Shown: piece after piece, positions 5,305-5,367 of the stretch | Layout of the letters: each line of letters opens with the position of its first letter | How positions within the stretch are numbered: position 1 is the stretch's first letter | From: Methanobacteriota archaeon | GTDB taxonomy: Archaea; Halobacteriota; Syntropharchaeia; JACQPP01 | Direction of reading: 5' to 3' | Assembly (NCBI GenBank): GCA_016207465.1 | Contig: JACQPP010000070.1 | Span: 1 to 5,367, forward strand | Length of the DNA stretch: 5,367 nt | Position numbers and translations under genes: made by a program | Notes under the pieces: model-generated | Told to the model about the DNA's origin: nothing | Seen by the model: only the letters and a program-made list of their open reading frames with translations | Databases searched by the model: none

Positions 5305-5313
5305 ATAAATAAT
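5305..5313 (+). promoter_or_regulatory. Candidate TATA box near the right edge
   Basis: ATAAATAAT is the best TATA-like sequence in the window and stands in AT-richer DNA than the genes. A start site would fall near 5333-5337, just downstream of the ATG at 5324. Either the true start codon is further right, beyond the window, or the transcript is an RNA or a gene with another start. The rest of 5253-5367 shows nothing else recognisable beyond the hairpin at 5267-5282. Confidence 0.35.
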
Positions 5314-5323
5314 CCTGGTCTCG

Positions 5324-5367
5324 ATGTGCGAGGCCGAACAAAAACGGATTCGTGACCTGGAAAAGGC
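5324..5367 (+). CDS. Possible start of an unidentified gene (14 codons visible)
   Basis: From ATG 5324 the frame stays open to the window edge and reads MCEAEQKRIRDLEK, a charged, helix-prone start. It uses codons such as GAA, CAA, AAA, ATT and CGT, unlike the C-ending codons of the neighbours. There is no SD, and the TATA-like box at 5305-5313 is too close for a leaderless start here. The visible part is too short to identify, and a chance open frame is possible. Confidence 0.2.
   Translation, partial: MCEAEQKRIRDLEK

Noticed and set aside
4014..5306. 430-codon minus-strand open frame
   Set aside because: It is antisense to the MFS gene and encodes an extreme Glu/Gly/Val-rich product explained by the C-ending codons on the other strand. 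The MFS frame has 12 TM segments and motif A.

Overview
The window is GC-rich (roughly 70% by eye) and looks archaeal. The clearest marker is a CarS-type CDP-archaeol synthase, an enzyme of ether-lipid synthesis. Supporting signs are a membrane-anchored winged-helix regulator of a type common in Euryarchaeota (COG2512-like), an extracellular COG1361-type protein beside a MacB-like ABC ATPase, and A/T-rich TATA-like boxes about 26-29 bp upstream of start codons that have no Shine-Dalgarno (SD) sequence, as expected for leaderless transcripts. The proteins are not acidic, which argues against haloarchaea. A GC-rich euryarchaeal or Thermoplasmatota-like lineage is my guess; the sequence does not settle the taxon.

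Layout. Positions 1-3930 hold six genes, all on the minus strand, in transcription order: carS (3930-3403), membrane-bound wHTH regulator (3396-2905), a 76-bp gap with a perfect inverted repeat and a TATA-like box, a small single-pass membrane protein (2828-2373), ABC ATPase (2376-1693), COG1361-type surface protein (1703-129), and the first 44 codons of an FtsX/MacB-like permease (132 to beyond position 1). The last four are tightly packed: ATGA overlaps at 2373-2376 and 129-132, and an 11-bp overlap at 1693-1703. Positions 3931-4094 form a divergent promoter region built around a 73-bp imperfect dyad of 9-bp CGCAGAT-type repeats. Positions 4095-5252 encode a plus-strand 12-TM MFS transporter. 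The last 115 bp hold a short hairpin, a TATA-like box and possibly the first codons of another gene.

How the genes may work together (inference). The four-gene block resembles a MacB-like tripartite ABC system, with ATPase, permease and a membrane-anchored multi-domain extracellular partner, plus a small unrecognised protein with one membrane anchor translationally coupled to the ATPase. The regulator between carS and this block has two TM helices and a cytosolic winged helix. It could sense the membrane or cell surface and control one or both flanking units. The short inverted repeat between it and the transporter operon is a candidate operator.

Most of this is recognisable archaeal accessory or housekeeping content. 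The least explained parts are the small coupled membrane protein, the repeat dyad centred between two divergent promoters, and the COG1361/ABC module itself, whose substrate is unknown.
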